From NCBI GenBank assembly GCA_023213395.1, contig CM041465.1, positions 212,791,741-212,855,740 of the forward strand: a DNA stretch of 64,000 nt, given 5' to 3'. The notes beneath the pieces were generated by a model. That model searched no databases. It saw only the letters and a program-made list of their open reading frames with translations, and was not told where the DNA came from. Positions 35,821-48,899 of the stretch are shown piece by piece (position 1 is the first letter of the stretch; each line of letters starts with the position of its first letter). The DNA comes from Cycas panzhihuaensis (Eukaryota > Cycadophyta). Position numbers and translations under genes: made by a program.

Positions 35821-36699
35821 GGACAAATTTGTATTATACAATGCTAAGAGGAAGGTTATTGAGACCCCTAACTAGCTTTATAAGTAAATTTTAATGAGGA
35901 TGAAGCACTTGACTTCTTATTCTAAGATAATGGGTTAATATTTGACTAAGACCTAACCTTGCCTAAGTTAGGAATGATTCATTTTACACCTATTAGGGTA
36001 GGTAATTACAATTATATGGGTGTGCTTAATGATATAGAATTTGACAGTGATGAAGCATAAGTGCATATATTATATATACTTTAGAAATCTTGGAAGTTTA
36101 CACGTCATATCATCATGCATATTTCATATTTCTTAGCTCCCATTTATAATTTGTACTTAGATTCTTTGTCCTCATATGATTAGTTGCTACTTAATGATCC
36201 ATTACCAATTTTTACCCAAGAGTCTCTTAAGCATCTTCACTAATAAATAATTCTCCTTATTGACCACCCTTTCTTAGGTGTTAAGCATTGATGCTATTAT
36301 AATTCATCAAAAGACTCTTTAAGGTTCTTGAATTGGTCACTTGAGAATAGCCTTGATATTCTCTTTAAAACTCTAATGAAAGCCAAGATTATTTAGGGTG
36401 TTGGTTATTTCAAGAATGATGAAGACTTGCTTGAACACTTAGCTGGAACCACTCCTAACTTCTACTAAAATTACCACAAGCTAAAATGTTGGAAGTGTCT
36501 TTCCCTAGATGCCCCCTTGGTAGATCGAAACATAAAAGAAACTAATTAAGTCTCAGCCACCAAGCAAGCACACCCCTCATTTTAAAGAGGGAAACATTCT
36601 ATATATAGACAAGACCATTAACATTTCTATTACTAAGAGGAAAGTCATTGTAGGGATAGAATGCACCTTTAAGGAGGTATTCCAATATATAAAACTCTT

Positions 36700-37512
36700 T
36701 TGAGAGTTTTAGGAATTTTTTGCCTAGGATTATGCCATTGTAGAGGGCATTAATCACAACATTATCACACACAACCTTACAAAACTCCTAAGCATCAAAC
36801 CAATTAGGTAAATATAATAACCAATCTATCCTAAACTTTAGTGGTTGTGAAAATGGAAGTCAAAAAGTTATTTAATGCTGGTATGATTGAATCAATTGAT
36901 TACTTTAGCCAGGTCTTTAACATAGCCTTGATTGTAAAGAAAGATAGGGTGGTTTACTTTTACATTGATTTTTGTGATATTAATAATGATTTTCCTAATG
37001 ACAACTTCCTCTTGCCCTTTATTAATTAAATCATTAATAGAATGATGAGGTTCAAAGTCATGTTATTAATGAATAACTTCTCAAGACACAATCAAATTTA
37101 AATTTATATAAGGATCACCATAAAACTACGTTCACAATACCATGGGGTACATTCTCATATGAGGCAATTCCCTTTGGACTTAAAAGTATTAACATTATCT
37201 ATTAATGTACTGTGTAATCTATTTTCCATGACCTCATTAAAAAAATCATTGAGATCTATATGGATAATTTATTAGGTATTTCTTACAAGAAAACTAATTG
37301 TTTAGTCGATCTTAGGAAGATCTTTTTGAGATATCACAAATACCATGTCAATTTGAACCCCCTTAAGTGTGTATTTACCATCAACACTAACAAACTTTTG
37401 GGGTTCATTGTGTCTAAAGAAGGAATCTCAATTGATCCTATGAAAGTAAAAGCTATATTGGAAATGTCAACTCTAAAAATTTAAACACAAATCCAATTGT
37501 TCTTCTTAGAAT
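36700..37512 (+). pseudogene. pol: gypsy reverse transcriptase remnant
   Basis: Open pieces at 36841-37029 (VKKLFNAGMIESIDYFSQVF; VYFYIDFCDINNDFPNDNFL) and 37260-37484. The latter begins YMDNLLGISYK, where the catalytic box YxDD reads YMDN, and continues LRKIFLRYHKYHVNLNPLKC and LLGFIVSKEGISIDPMKVKA. Between them LMNNFSRHNQI and TIKLRSQYHGVHSHMRQFPL come from shifted or stopped frames. Clearly inactive. Confidence 0.83.
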
Positions 37513-37771
37513 CAAATATTTAATATTTATATTTATCCTATGTAACTACATAGATTACTAATAAGTTATATTAGGATGTATATGTTAGATTCAATACTTA
37601 TTATGAGTTAGTTGGCTATTACACTATTAATTATAGGACAACACTCTTATATGTTAGTGCATTGGGATTGTACATATGAAGAGTGAGATTTTAATAAAAA
37701 ATTATTTTACGGGTAGACCAATTCTACTTGATTATATTTAGGGCTTATCTTCACTCTAACATTCTTCATGG
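37513..37771 (+). repeat. LTR-like segment interrupting the gypsy RT
   Basis: Gypsy RT homology ends abruptly at about 37512. The next 260 bp are AT-rich and run up to CTCTAACATTCTTCA, followed by a PBS-like site. I found no partner LTR, so this is either the 5' end of a copia-like element or the remains of one. Its left border is approximate. Confidence 0.4.
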
Positions 37772-37784
37772 TATTGGTGCCACA
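37772..37784 (+). other. PBS-like site
   Basis: TGGTATTGGTGCC, three differences from TGGTATCAGAGCC over 13 bases, placed directly after the LTR-like segment. Confidence 0.4.
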
Positions 37785-40044
37785 TGAAGACAATCTAAGT
37801 TAACTGGAGTTCCCATTTTTACATCTACAACTTGTCCAAGTGCTTGACTAGGGCATTTATCATTGGACTTCTTAATTATCTTAAAATTTATGACTTATAT
37901 GGAGGTTCTAACCTTAAAATTTGATGTATATTACTTATGTTATTTGTAGCAACTAAGGTTTTATAATTTTTTATTTTTCCACCTATCATGTGAACTCTAT
38001 GCATAATAATAGGAAGAGCTCCATGATACAGACACACAATTTCCTCAGTTACAGTCTATATCATGCTAGATTTCGCTTCTAGCTAATAAAGATAGGTGTA
38101 ATGTCATTGGTTTACTCAGGAGATTCTAAATATGCATTAATTTAGTATATTTAAAGTAATTTGTAACATCCAAAGCAAGGTTTCCTTATGTAATTTGCTA
38201 GGGTCATTAAATATTAGTGTACTTTCTTTGTAATGTTTCCTTCTGTGATGAAGCATAGCTTATTTCAATAATCCTTCAATAGATCTCCACTAGATTCAAC
38301 TATGGGTCTCTACCTATGCAACTCGTAAGTTTTAAAGGATAGTCATCAATAGAGAGGGCCTGCTACTTATCATCATAGCAGTAAGCCATTAATAAGTATG
38401 CTACATAACAAATAAGATAGTTGAGATCTATTAATAGAGGAAGTTACGAAATGTATCAAGAAAGTTAGACACCCTAGAGTTTGTATGTTGTTAGTAGAAG
38501 AATAACACATGCTTTCCAAATGTTTGACAAAATTCTAAATTAAAAAGTATCTTATCTTTCATCACAAGCATTAGGAATATGCTTAAATAATTAGGTGACA
38601 TTAATGTAATAATGCATTGTGAAAAAGACAGAAGATGGCTAGCCATAGATATTGAAAATCCTCCTAGGAAATTTATAAGAAGATCATGCTCAAATGTATA
38701 GGAAATAATGTTGTTGATAAAATTCCATTAATGGTTGTTAACACTAATGAGAGTTCTAGTTCAATTATGGAGACAATGATATGCTTGCTAAGCAAAATAG
38801 TATGTGACATAGGATTACTAAGGCAACCCCACTACATAGACTACAGAGGAATGCATCAATGCTTTTGAAGGGGTAGAAATAACCTTGTTATTCGCATTAT
38901 GCATGGGTAATTTATATGTTGTAGATTATCCAAAGACAAGTGTTCACCATATGTTTGTCAAAATGTTTATAAGAAAAAATGCCTCTAATATATGAGTTTG
39001 AAAAGTTTAATTGAATTCCACATTGATAAGTTTGGTCATTTTTCTACTATTGCATCAAAAGAAAGATATTAAATACATTTTCCTACTAATGTGCCTAAAT
39101 CATTATGAGCAATGACCTAGCATTAAAATAGTAATGTTGTACTCTTAAAAAATTACTAAGCAATTATGATAATCATTGTTTTCCTATGCATCAAGATTTA
39201 AAATAAAAATGGTCGATTTGCTTAAGATAGAATAAAACACCACACATATTAGTATTACATGTTCTAAGACCTTGAACACTCTCATAATGCTTATCCAAGC
39301 CAAGGTTCTAAATATTGGAAAAGTGAGGGCATAAGCCTGACCACAACAATTGGCAATGTTACCATAAAGCCAGGTTTTTAAAACTATGTATAGGGTACTT
39401 ATTCAAAATTAATGCTTGGGATGAAATCAATATATTGATTGTCTAAACCTTTTTTACAACCTCCATTTAAAAGATGAATTGATTAGTGTAAGAATCAACC
39501 ATTACAGAGACTATTTTGAAAAATAAAAGTACATCTTTCTATGTGTTGAATGAGTATAATGCTCTCTACTTATGAGTAGATTGAAAAAAGAATATGTTTG
39601 ACTTCCAACACACTATTTCATGGTTGAAGAACTCTCAAAATCTTAGTAAAATTATTTTTTCTAATGGAAAGCTAGTTTTAAAATCTTCATGTTCTTGTTG
39701 CAAACTTTTTGGCATGTTTATTAGTTTATTTTTATATTTGGTGTATATTATTTTAGCATAATATTTTTTGGTGTATTTTACATTTTTCATTTAAATTTAT
39801 AAAAAATTATAAGTGGTTTTGGCATTATGGGTTTAGTTGGTACATAACTAAATCAAATAGAAAATTATCCTATATGGAAACACCAACTATAAATTTTTAT
39901 TAGATCAATGACATATGGCAATTCATGTAGTAATTTAAAGCACACATGGAAGAAACACAAATGAGAAGGATAAACCTATTCATAATTAGGAAAAATAATT
40001 TTACTATAATAAAAATTCATCTCATTTTTATAAATGTCTCTAAC
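37785..40044. other. AT-rich stretch with no recognised gene
   Basis: Expected to be internal sequence of the element whose LTR-like start lies at 37513, but no gag or pol motif can be recognised. The only longer open frame (38686-38868, 60 codons) has no family resemblance. Confidence 0.35.
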
Positions 40045-41749
40045 TTTTTTCTTTGATAGGTAAAATTCCCAAAAAGTAGGGTTGACTCTTTGATAAGAGA
40101 TGCCACAAGAGAGGGGGAACTATTCTACCAAAGTTGCCTAGGACTTATACCTAGTCTCACCTACTTTGGAGACAACTACAACAAGTTGGTCTAAGCCCTA
40201 TGAATAACTTGAAATAAACATAAGATACAAAAGATATAAAATAAACTACAAATTTTTATCACTATGCTATCAACAACATTAACTCCTCATTGATACTAAT
40301 TATATGTAAGACAAATCTATGCATGCTTACAATTAGTAATATGTAAAATAATGAAGTGTCACACCTTCCCCATGAAAGAACTTACATGCCAAGCTACCAC
40401 TACATAGAATGTTATGAGCCATGCTAAATGACAATGCCATAACTATCATGAAATGCCATGCCTATTAGGTAAAAGGACCTACATGGAAATAAACCATTGC
40501 TAGAAAATCCATGAACATTGATCATTATAGTGTCAATTCTAACACTTATCATTACCACTTATGCACAATAGTCATACTGCCATTACTTGCTCCAAGAAAT
40601 CCACAAACCTATGGTTCGGGCCTCAATCACTCCACTACCTTACCTCACTTAGATAATACACAAACACAAGAATAGAACCTCATTCTGATGCATATAATCT
40701 CCATATATTATATCTCCATGCTCATCCTCTTCTTCTTCAACCATTACCTCATCCTCATCCTTAGGTCACTATAACTATAATATCAAAAATTATATGCCTC
40801 CCTCTCCATTGATCCAATGGCACTGTGCAAGTGATTAGGAGATAACTCTATAATAAATCCTTCTACTCAAATGATGCAACATTCTAATTAGTGAAATGGC
40901 TATTTCTCCAAGTGATGATTTAGTATGGATTGGACCACCATCATTGCACTATCAAGGATGAGGTATAAATGGGTATCAGTTGATCTGTTAATCAATTAAT
41001 CCAAACATGGGTATGAAAGAAGCACACCCACTGCCACTGCCATAACTATTGTAATAGGTATAACATCATGCCAAATGTGATTATGTTGGGAGAATGTATA
41101 GACCCATGTATATCATTTTATCATGCATCAAGTACTAATCAACAAGATACCCTAAGCTGACACTATACAAGAAGTCACCACTATGAGAGAAGGCTCTTAG
41201 CAGTGAAAAATGGATTGACCAAAACATAATGGCAAACATAACTATCCCACCATTATGAAGGATCCAAATGCTAACTAATCCATGAACATCAATTTGTAAC
41301 TATAAAATCAAGTTGTGTTTGATCCATTGATACACTAACTAGCTGATTAACCAAGCTCACTTTAGGCCAATCCAAAGAAGGCATAAATGAGCCAATTTAA
41401 TAATATCACATCATACCAACTTAGCAATAGGCCAAATCATTACCAATTTGTTATATTAAACCAACATGAGAATGAATCCATAGTGAAGTTGGTTCTAGCC
41501 ATAATTCATCAAACAATAATTTATATCTACCAAACCAAGTTTAATAGACATCCATCATGCCAAATTCTATTTGATATTTCTACAAGTATAGTAACCCCAT
41601 CAAATAACAATAGATATCCACCATGCTAAGATCAATAGATATTCCCCATATGATAAAATCAATTCAAAACTCATCATCTAATGGAAGTGCAATATGTCTT
41701 GTTCTTATGCTAATTAAGCCACACTTAATGTTCTTATAAATGATGATCA

Positions 41750-42250
41750 GTAAGGATTTCTAAAAAGCATAAGTCCCTAATAATATCAACCCTACCTAGT
41801 GTAAGGATAACCCCTTTATTCACTAATTCATCCACCTAATTATTGTATTAACATGATATATATTGAAAACCAATGCTATAGAATCTTTGAGTCATCCCAC
41901 TAATTTCACAATGGAGACACTTCATATGTATGCTAGCAAGAGCTCTATTATTCATCACTATATTAATCACCATCTTAGAATCTCATAGTACTTTCAGACA
42001 CTTGATTTCAACTTTTGCCACTAAATCCAATCCTCTAATTAAATCCAAGAACTTAGATTCACTATTTGAGTCCCAACCCCTTCAATATACTCTACAAGGA
42101 CCTCCCAATAAAACCCCTGATTACAACATGACCTAGATTATATTTTGAAGCTCTATCAAAGAAAAGGTAATAATGATTATTTCCCCATACTATTTTATAA
42201 TTAGACTTGTGATCACCATATATAGTATTCTCAAATTGATATGTAGGTCT
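41750..42250 (-). pseudogene. LINE RNase H remnant
   Basis: The minus strand reads SKFLDLIRGLDLVAKVEIKC, LKVL, a stop, then DSKMVINIVMNNRALASIHM and, near the end, VDELVNKGVIL: the RVT_3 pattern E/xF.AL..GL..A...GI..L.VEGDS..VI.A. The first acidic residue is not clear, and stops interrupt the frame. Confidence 0.72.
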
Positions 42251-42559
42251 ACTAGCATATTAGCTTCTCCTTTAGAGAGGGGCATATAAGTTTGGATAAC
42301 TAGGTTATGAGATTTAGCTAAAAGCCTCAATTACCTTATTATATGATACATATAAGTTAGAGTTAATTGGGGTTTTGCTTGAAAAATAACTTTAGTTTAT
42401 GAAAAACATATATAATAATAAACTAAACAGGGTAAAATAATTTAGATTTATCAAATATCTAATTTACCATTAATTTGATAGGGAAACTTACCTATCCACT
42501 TTGTTTTAAGGTGTAAAAATCATTAATCATCATCAAGCTAGGGGGGCAAACATTTCAAA

Positions 42560-42950
42560 AGCCTCCATAGTTATCTCCACACTTCAAGAGTGAATGAACA
42601 TTTCATGAACAAATGTTCAATGGCTTCTTCATCTCTTATGCATAACATGCATATGGATGGGCCAAAAATCCCTCTTCTATGCAATTTTTTTATAGTTAGA
42701 ATTACTTTGTTCTTGACAAGCTAAATAAAATGATCTATTTTTTAGATCAATGGGTTACCCCACATATGTTTATACCACAAAGCTCTTTGTGAATTTAGCA
42801 GGCCTTCTCCTCTTACATCATTGTAGATCCAACCTTAATGGTATATAAACCTAAACTTGAATAAGGCTCCTATATAAACTCATCATCTCCCTCTTAGATT
42901 CTAATCCTTCACTGTGTAATCATCATCTTGAAGTACTCTTATTCTGAATA
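42560..42950 (-). pseudogene. LINE zf-RVT remnant
   Basis: The minus strand reads LLNSQRALWYKHMWGNPLI, a stop, KNKVILTIKKLHRRGIF, then MLCIRDEEAIEHLFMKCSFT and LEVWR. The Cys/His pattern (C...E.IEHLF..C.F...VW) is that of zf-RVT in plant LINEs. Confidence 0.75.
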
Positions 42951-42958
42951 GAGAAAGA

Positions 42959-43035
42959 TATTAGAAATTTTGAATTTATTCTAATATAATATTAAATTAT
43001 TTGAATATATAATAGAAGCATAATGATGCATTAAG

Positions 43036-43069
<34 letters not shown>

Positions 43070-43406
43070 TTTTATATATACATATACATATACATATATA
43101 CATCGAAAACCTAAGAGGTAAAACCATGAGAGAAGTTTTGGAGTATTACTCCTCTTTATTAAATATCTAAATGAATTTCTTTCTCAAGTTCTCAAGTGGT
43201 ACATGTACATATATTTATATATAATCACCTCACGATGAGCCTATTACATGTTAGAGCTTTTTCATCTTCCAATTATATTTTATTGTTACTTCAACTGATC
43301 TGATCACATATGTGGGACTCTTCCACATCATCCAATGATAACTTTGACCTCTTGACTACTAATTAGACATTACTCATTGATAATCATCAACTTTAATATT
43401 CTAACA
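42959..43406 (-). repeat. Family B 3' LTR
   Basis: 448 bp. On the minus strand it starts TGTTAGAATATT after the purine tract TTAATGGGAAG and ends TTCTAATA. It aligns with 60849-61332 and, less closely, with 7302-7791. It holds a (TA)n tract at 43036-43101 absent from the others. LINE sequence, not a PBS, follows its 3' end. Confidence 0.85.
43036..43101. repeat. (TA)n microsatellite
   Basis: About 65 bp of TA/TATACA repeats inside the family B LTR. Confidence 0.9.
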
Positions 43407-44375
43407 CTTCCCATTAATGTTTTTGTGGATCTTCAAATGTCTTCATATCTTTATCTTCATGTTGGATCACCTTATCATCATATATCTTTGTTTTACCTAT
43501 ATCGCCTGTAAATTAATCTATCAAACTTATTCTCATTTACTTATCTCTCATAAGAAAATCTTGTAAATAATGCATCATGTTAACCTATAATCAAATATAT
43601 AAAAACAACCACTTATAACACTTATAAACCATCATCAATCAACTAATAAATAACTAGAGTTGATGACTCTCAACTTTGTCATGATATATAAAGTTTCTTC
43701 TCAACAAATTCATATCTTCACTTGTAAAACTATAATAATCAACTCCATAATCTCATAATTCCATGAATCAAAATGATTACTAATGTTCATATAGAACAAC
43801 AACCATCTATTGAAATGAATGGTTAACTAGCTTCTGTAATCACTAGTTCTATAGGAAATATTTCTTGTATATCATTCATCTATATATAAAATAAAATATC
43901 AAAACAACGCTAACTATTAGGTTAATATACTATATAAGAGTAGCATCATTTTTTCTTGCCTCTTGTATATGATAAAACTTGTGTGTAACCTCTATCGATG
44001 CTTTTGCACATATCTTTTACAACTTTTATTTGGCAACCAATCAATCTCATCAATAAGTTGAATTGACTAATTAACTCTAGGAATGGGTTATACCACTTGG
44101 TTAAAACAAGTTAGTTGTAATACGTTAACATAAACAAAAGTATATTTTCATGTTTTTTGTTATATGTGGAATATTACATTTCTTACTAACAAATATATAT
44201 CAACTAAACTTATCAACAATTAATTTTGATATGTCAAGTATTCAACATACAAACCTTCTCTATGTCTCATAATAGGTGGAAAATAACTCAACCATTCTCA
44301 TCCAAATAATCTTATAACATTCTTAAAATTAATAACATAATCAAGTGGCATGCTCATCAAGTCATACCATAAGTC

Positions 44376-44380
44376 AAATT
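44376..44380. repeat. Target-site duplication AAATT, left
   Basis: Matches 45026-45030 on the other side of the solo LTR. Confidence 0.8.
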
Positions 44381-45025
44381 TGTTGGATATTATGACGACA
44401 ATCATTCAAGGCTAAAATTTTGGGCATGTTTTCGGCATGGTTTCCCCCCCTAATCTTTCTCAAGGGTTCCAAGGGGGGCGGGAGCCCCCCTTGGATGGGG
44501 GGTGCAGGAGGCGTGGAACACCCCCCGCTAAGAGGGGGTTTGGGGGTGATAGCCCCCAACTAAAAAAATTAGCCCTGTAAACCATATTAAAATGTAAAGA
44601 GAATCAGGGTCGTTCGATATAAATACCTTAGATTCTACAGTTAAGATTCATGCCTTGGATGTCCCTCTCATGTAGCCTATTTTAGGGCTTTTCTTATTAT
44701 GTTGTATGTAATGTAATATACTGTGATGAGGGTGGTGGCTAGTTATTGTTCCAGAGAGCACTCTACTACTGAGATGTATTGTTTCTGTAATATATAACAA
44801 TAAAGATTGATACCTTTCTTATATGGATGTTTCCCTAGCACATTGCTAGGGTTTTACCACGTTATATTAGGTGATTATGTAATGTTTAGCTTGTATATTT
44901 ATGTTATTGTATTATCTCTAATTTTAGAACTTGCATGTTAAATCTTAGTTTCGATTCTTGTAACTAGTTTCAAAATAGTTCAGATCTTGTGGCGGTTTAA
45001 GGTTTGGGACCTTGTATTCTCAACA
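44381..45025 (+). repeat. Solo LTR (645 bp)
   Basis: Starts TGTTGGATATT, ends TTCTCAACA (TGTTG/CAACA inverted ends), and is flanked by AAATT on both sides. The family B alignment resumes directly on each side. It contains a striking GC-rich block at 44441-44560 with C7 and G-rich palindromic runs (GGGGGGCGGGAGCCCCCC). Further 3' lies AACAATAAAG and CTAGGGTTTTACCACG, the usual U5-like ending of copia LTRs, indicating plus orientation. No internal region or PBS follows: a solo LTR left by LTR-LTR recombination. Confidence 0.87.
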
Positions 45026-45030
45026 AAATT
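45026..45030. repeat. Target-site duplication AAATT, right
   Basis: Matches 44376-44380. Confidence 0.8.
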
Positions 45031-45635
45031 ATGTAATATATAAGGTGATTTTATCAACTTTCCATCAAATTTATTTAATTAATAATGTGCAATTCACTAT
45101 ATCAAATGTGACAAGTATCCAAAGGGGATTTTAACCATCATGTCCAACATGTCTTATCAAATTCAATATCAAGCATGTGTTCCATATGCTTTGCAACTTC
45201 AATTTTAAGCCTTAAAATATCATAAATGAGCTTTAAATATATTATTTTTTATTAAATTTCAATTAAAATTATTTCTATTCTCATTATTAATATTGCATTT
45301 ATATCAACATCTATCCAGGAGTCTTTAAAATCTTCAAAAAATACAAATCATGTTTCAAATAACTCAAAAATGTAACTTTTAGCATGCCAAAAATTATTTA
45401 TCAATTAAAATTTTAATGATGTAATATCTGATATATGCCTTATAATCACTCATTTTGACCATTTTTTAATACTATTTTCAATGCAACTAGTGATTCATAA
45501 ATTAGACTTTATTTACAAAAAATATAGTAAAAGAATTAATAGTATGTCCTTTAAAATTGAAAATAACCTTGAAATTACCTTTAATATCTTTTCATTTTAG
45601 TTCCTAGCCATGTGTTATACTCTATTTAACTAGGA

Positions 45636-46047
45636 TGATTCTTCTTATAGGTGCTCTTTGGTATAATATAAAAGTAGTAATTCACAACTACTTTATTTGA
45701 ACTAAAAAAGGCAAACAAATTATCATAAGAGCCTCACAAAGCATAAGAGCACTAATTGATCACTAAATAAAAGTACCCAAGTATAATTTCTTTTTAGAAG
45801 TAATATTAAGCCAACCATCTTTTATAATACATGACCCTTATATAAATAAAAGAGGGTCTTTCCTATGCAATCCTAATGGTGTCCCATGCAGCCTTATATT
45901 TTATTAAATAACATAGCAACCTTATATACTATCAGCCATCTTATTAGCCTACACACCAAGTTCCATAACTATCTTTATCACTTAACATTATGGTAGCTCT
46001 CTATGTATTAATACTTTACATAACTTAGCGAGATGAGTTATATAACA
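45636..46047 (-). repeat. 3' LTR (or its remaining part) of gypsy element
   Basis: 412 bp, beginning TGTTATATAACTC on the minus strand. Homology with the right LTR stops at 45636. If the PBS of the right LTR is at 58365-58377, this LTR has lost about 245 bp of its 3' end. Confidence 0.83.
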
Positions 46048-46279
46048 AGTCCCCTCTCTTGAGATACTGAGTCCTTGAGTCTTTGAGGCATTTGAGGTGT
46101 GGGTGCTTGTTAATAAAATTGTTGGACTCCCAAGTTACTTCATCAGAGGTGCAACCTACCCACTATATTGAATATTTTAAAATTGACTAATTCTAGAGAT
46201 GACATTGTCTCCTAGTTAGTATACATTCTAGAGATATAGTTATGGATTACTCTTCACCAAAAATTGGTAGGGTTATCTA

Positions 46280-47350
46280 GGGGACATGGATTTCTCTTAG
46301 ACACTTTCAGAGATAGGAAATATGAAACACATTATGGATTTTGGTGGTGGGAGGAAAGTCAAGGGCCTATACAACTTCACCAATATATTTGAAGACTTTG
46401 TATGGGTTATAATATTGAGGGCTAAGTTTGTGGCTCTTATGGTAGTAGAGAGATTACTGCTTATAAGGTTATATATGAAGAAATACAAGATCACCAATGT
46501 TGAAGAAGCAATCAAAACAATGATGATTTGCTAATTGTTTTATTTTATTCTAGGCCATGGATAGGTTTTGTTTGAGGGGATGGAGAATTTGATCCATATG
46601 CTAAAATTTTTATTATACCACTACCATGCTAAGGTTAGTGGCCAAGGTATGATGGGAAGATAGGGAATATCTATAGAGAGCTAAAAATAGAGATATTTGA
46701 ATGGTTGAATAATGTGAGGAGTTGCATTAATACTCAACCATGGCTAGCCATGCTATCCATTTAGATTGGTGGCTAGAGGACCTCTGATTGGCCATCAATC
46801 TATGGATGATACATTGAGCTCATATTAAATAATGTTCCTAAGGCATGAAATAGCTCATGCTAGAAAGAGCTAGTGAATTTAGGATCTCAATCACATACAA
46901 TAGTGGATGGGAAACCATGTAAGTGGAATATTGTTTGGAGGTAAATGTCAACAATGCATAATTCCTTATATATTATGTGGATAGGTAGGAAATGGGTATA
47001 TTTTATCAACCTATCTATGACTACTAAAGTAGAGTCATACCTAACAGATAACAGTAGGCCTGTTATAAAATCCATAGCAATAACTTACCATTTACATTAT
47101 GGGATGTACAAAGGTTGAAGGAGACCTAGTTGGGATTTCGTGTCATCCTTATTATACTTGCATGTGTCGTATTTAGAGATAAAGGTAAGGATTGTGGATT
47201 TTATTTTTGGCAAAAATAAGTTAGATTGTATCCTATGATAAGTTTTTCAAAACTAAAGTGGCCGCCAAGAAGGGAAGAATGATATTTTGATAAAATCCAA
47301 GGAACAAAGTCTGAGTGGAGATGTACAAATATGCAATTTTGGTATAAGAG
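46280..47350 (-). pseudogene. pol: gypsy integrase remnant
   Basis: The frame at 47075-46887 is open: MDFITGLLLSVRYDSTLVVI, DRLIKYTHFLPIH and LHGFPSTIVCD, the gypsy integrase core (WDFITGLP...DSIxVVVDRLTKxxHF..., HGxPxxIVSD). The first catalytic Asp position is Met-Asp here, and the second lies at the end of the open piece (VCD). Stops follow. The frame at 46515-46297 may be the C-terminal region. Confidence 0.85.
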
Positions 47351-47549
47351 AAGAGTATTATGGATGGACCAATCCTTATGAATATGGACCTTACCAACCT
47401 AATATAAAAAGTTTGGTCAGGATTAGTTAACCATAGCTAAGTCTTATACCCACATTGGTTGCATGGATGAGATGGCATGAATGATGGGATCCTTAGTGTG
47501 ACAAGCATTGTCATCAAGTGTAGGGGAGGGTAGCTAGGAAAGGGTGTTT

Positions 47550-48560
47550 GCCATAATGTTATATTTTTCTTTGTTATATGTGAATGTAAAATCAAAAACT
47601 TAAAGGCAGTCAAACCATTTAGCCTACTCTTTCAAGAGGACTAGTGATGGGGTAGAAGTCCTACATTAATACTACACCTAATCTAAACCCAAAGATATTA
47701 CATTCTAGTTAGAATGACTGAGTAAAGTCAAGTGAGGCCAAAACTAAAGTGGTTGTCATGACCTCCTTTAGATGAAAGAAGGCCTCATTGGCTTAGGGAG
47801 ACCATCAAAAGGAAATTTTCCTAAGCAGGTCGATTAAAGGGGTTGTTAATATGGCATAATTTCGAATGAACCAATGATAAAATCTAGTAAGCCCTAGGAA
47901 GGCCCATAATTATGTAAGGGTTTTAGGAGTTAGCTAATTAGTGATGACAAAACTTTTATAAGGATCCACCTGAACCCCTACGAATGATATAATGTGACCA
48001 AGGTATTATAGTTTAGATTTTATAAACTCACATTTAGAGAGTTTGACATATAACTTATTCTTAGCTAGGATTTGAAGAACCATTTCTAATATAGGATGTG
48101 ACTAGATATGTTTGACATATAGATAAGAATATAGTTAAAGAAGACAATGAAATTTTTTCATAAGTATGGGGAAAATATTTTGTTCATGAGGGCCTAGAAG
48201 GTAACCAGAGTATTACATAGGCCAAAGGGCATGACTTAGAACTCAAAGTGGCTATGGTGGATTTAGAAAGCCATTTTATGTTGATCCTTCAGTAAGATAG
48301 CAATCTAGTAATATCTTAACTATAAATTGAGTTTGGTAAAAATTGCAACACCATGGATCTCAAATAATATGTCAATGATTCATGGTTTAAGAAACTTATT
48401 TTTTATGTTGATTTTATTTAATGTACAATAAGCAATATAAAGTCAGAAAAATCCATCTATTTTGTGAACCAGAATGATGGGTGTAATGTACAAGCTCTTA
48501 CAAGCTAAATGATGCCCATGTCCATTAATTCCTTAGTGATATTTTTTATTTCATTTTTTT
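47550..48560 (-). pseudogene. pol: gypsy RT and RNase H remnant
   Basis: Heavily broken minus-strand frames. FNYILIYMSNI (about 48110-48140) stands where gypsy RTs have V-Y/F-x-D-D-I, so both catalytic Asp are lost (S and N instead). Smaller matches to the RT palm and RNase H flank it. Confidence 0.65.
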
Positions 48561-48899
48561 GGGAAGTATGAATTCCTATATAGTCAAAGATTAATTGGGT
48601 CATGTGAATTTTATAACTCGATAATGTAATAGTAACCTCAATTAGGTGGGGGCACTAGTAGGTAGTGGAGCAAATACTGATTGCTATTAATCTAATACTT
48701 GTTGGATATCAAGGTAAATACCTGAGGGGGCCTAGATATGGTTGAGATAAATAATATACCCTATATTACCATTAAGTTATCAACATATTCGACTAGGTGA
48801 GATTACTTTTTTGGGAGGAATTTTCATCCCATAAAGTTTATGTGAGCGACCTATGTAGTCTTTGAACATAATAAATGTGGTTATGGGTGAGCTATTAGT

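Larger units (their letters stand above)
33970..37512 (+). mobile_element. Ty3/gypsy remnant (gag, protease, part of RT), plus strand
   Basis: Gag, aspartic protease and RT homology occur in that order on the plus strand, with stops throughout. The RT ends in the middle of its conserved C-terminal part (LKI-stop-TQIQLFFLESN) at about 37512, where an unrelated LTR-like segment starts. RNase H and integrase were not found. Motifs around RT (FCDINNDFPNDNFLLPFIN; LNPLKCVFTINTNKLLGFIV) resemble the Athila/Tat branch of plant gypsy elements. Confidence 0.82.
40045..42958 (-). mobile_element. LINE remnant, minus strand
   Basis: Minus-strand order: zf-RVT (about 42950 to 42560), RNase H (about 42250 to 41750), and an A-rich 3' end at 40050-40045 preceded by TTTTACCTATCAAAG, like the end of the LINE at 30137. 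The 1.7 kb between RNase H and the A-rich end is too long for a normal 3' UTR, and 40210-41740 probably contains a later insertion that I cannot identify. The upstream part of ORF2 is cut off by the family B LTR at 42959. Confidence 0.72.

Noticed and set aside
41387-41629. 80-codon plus-strand frame as a host exon
   Set aside because: AT-rich, no family motif, and it lies within a LINE remnant or an insertion in it. No splice or start context.
44374-44559. Proline-rich 61-codon minus-strand frame
   Set aside because: Caused by the GC-rich palindromic block of the solo LTR; it crosses the LTR border.
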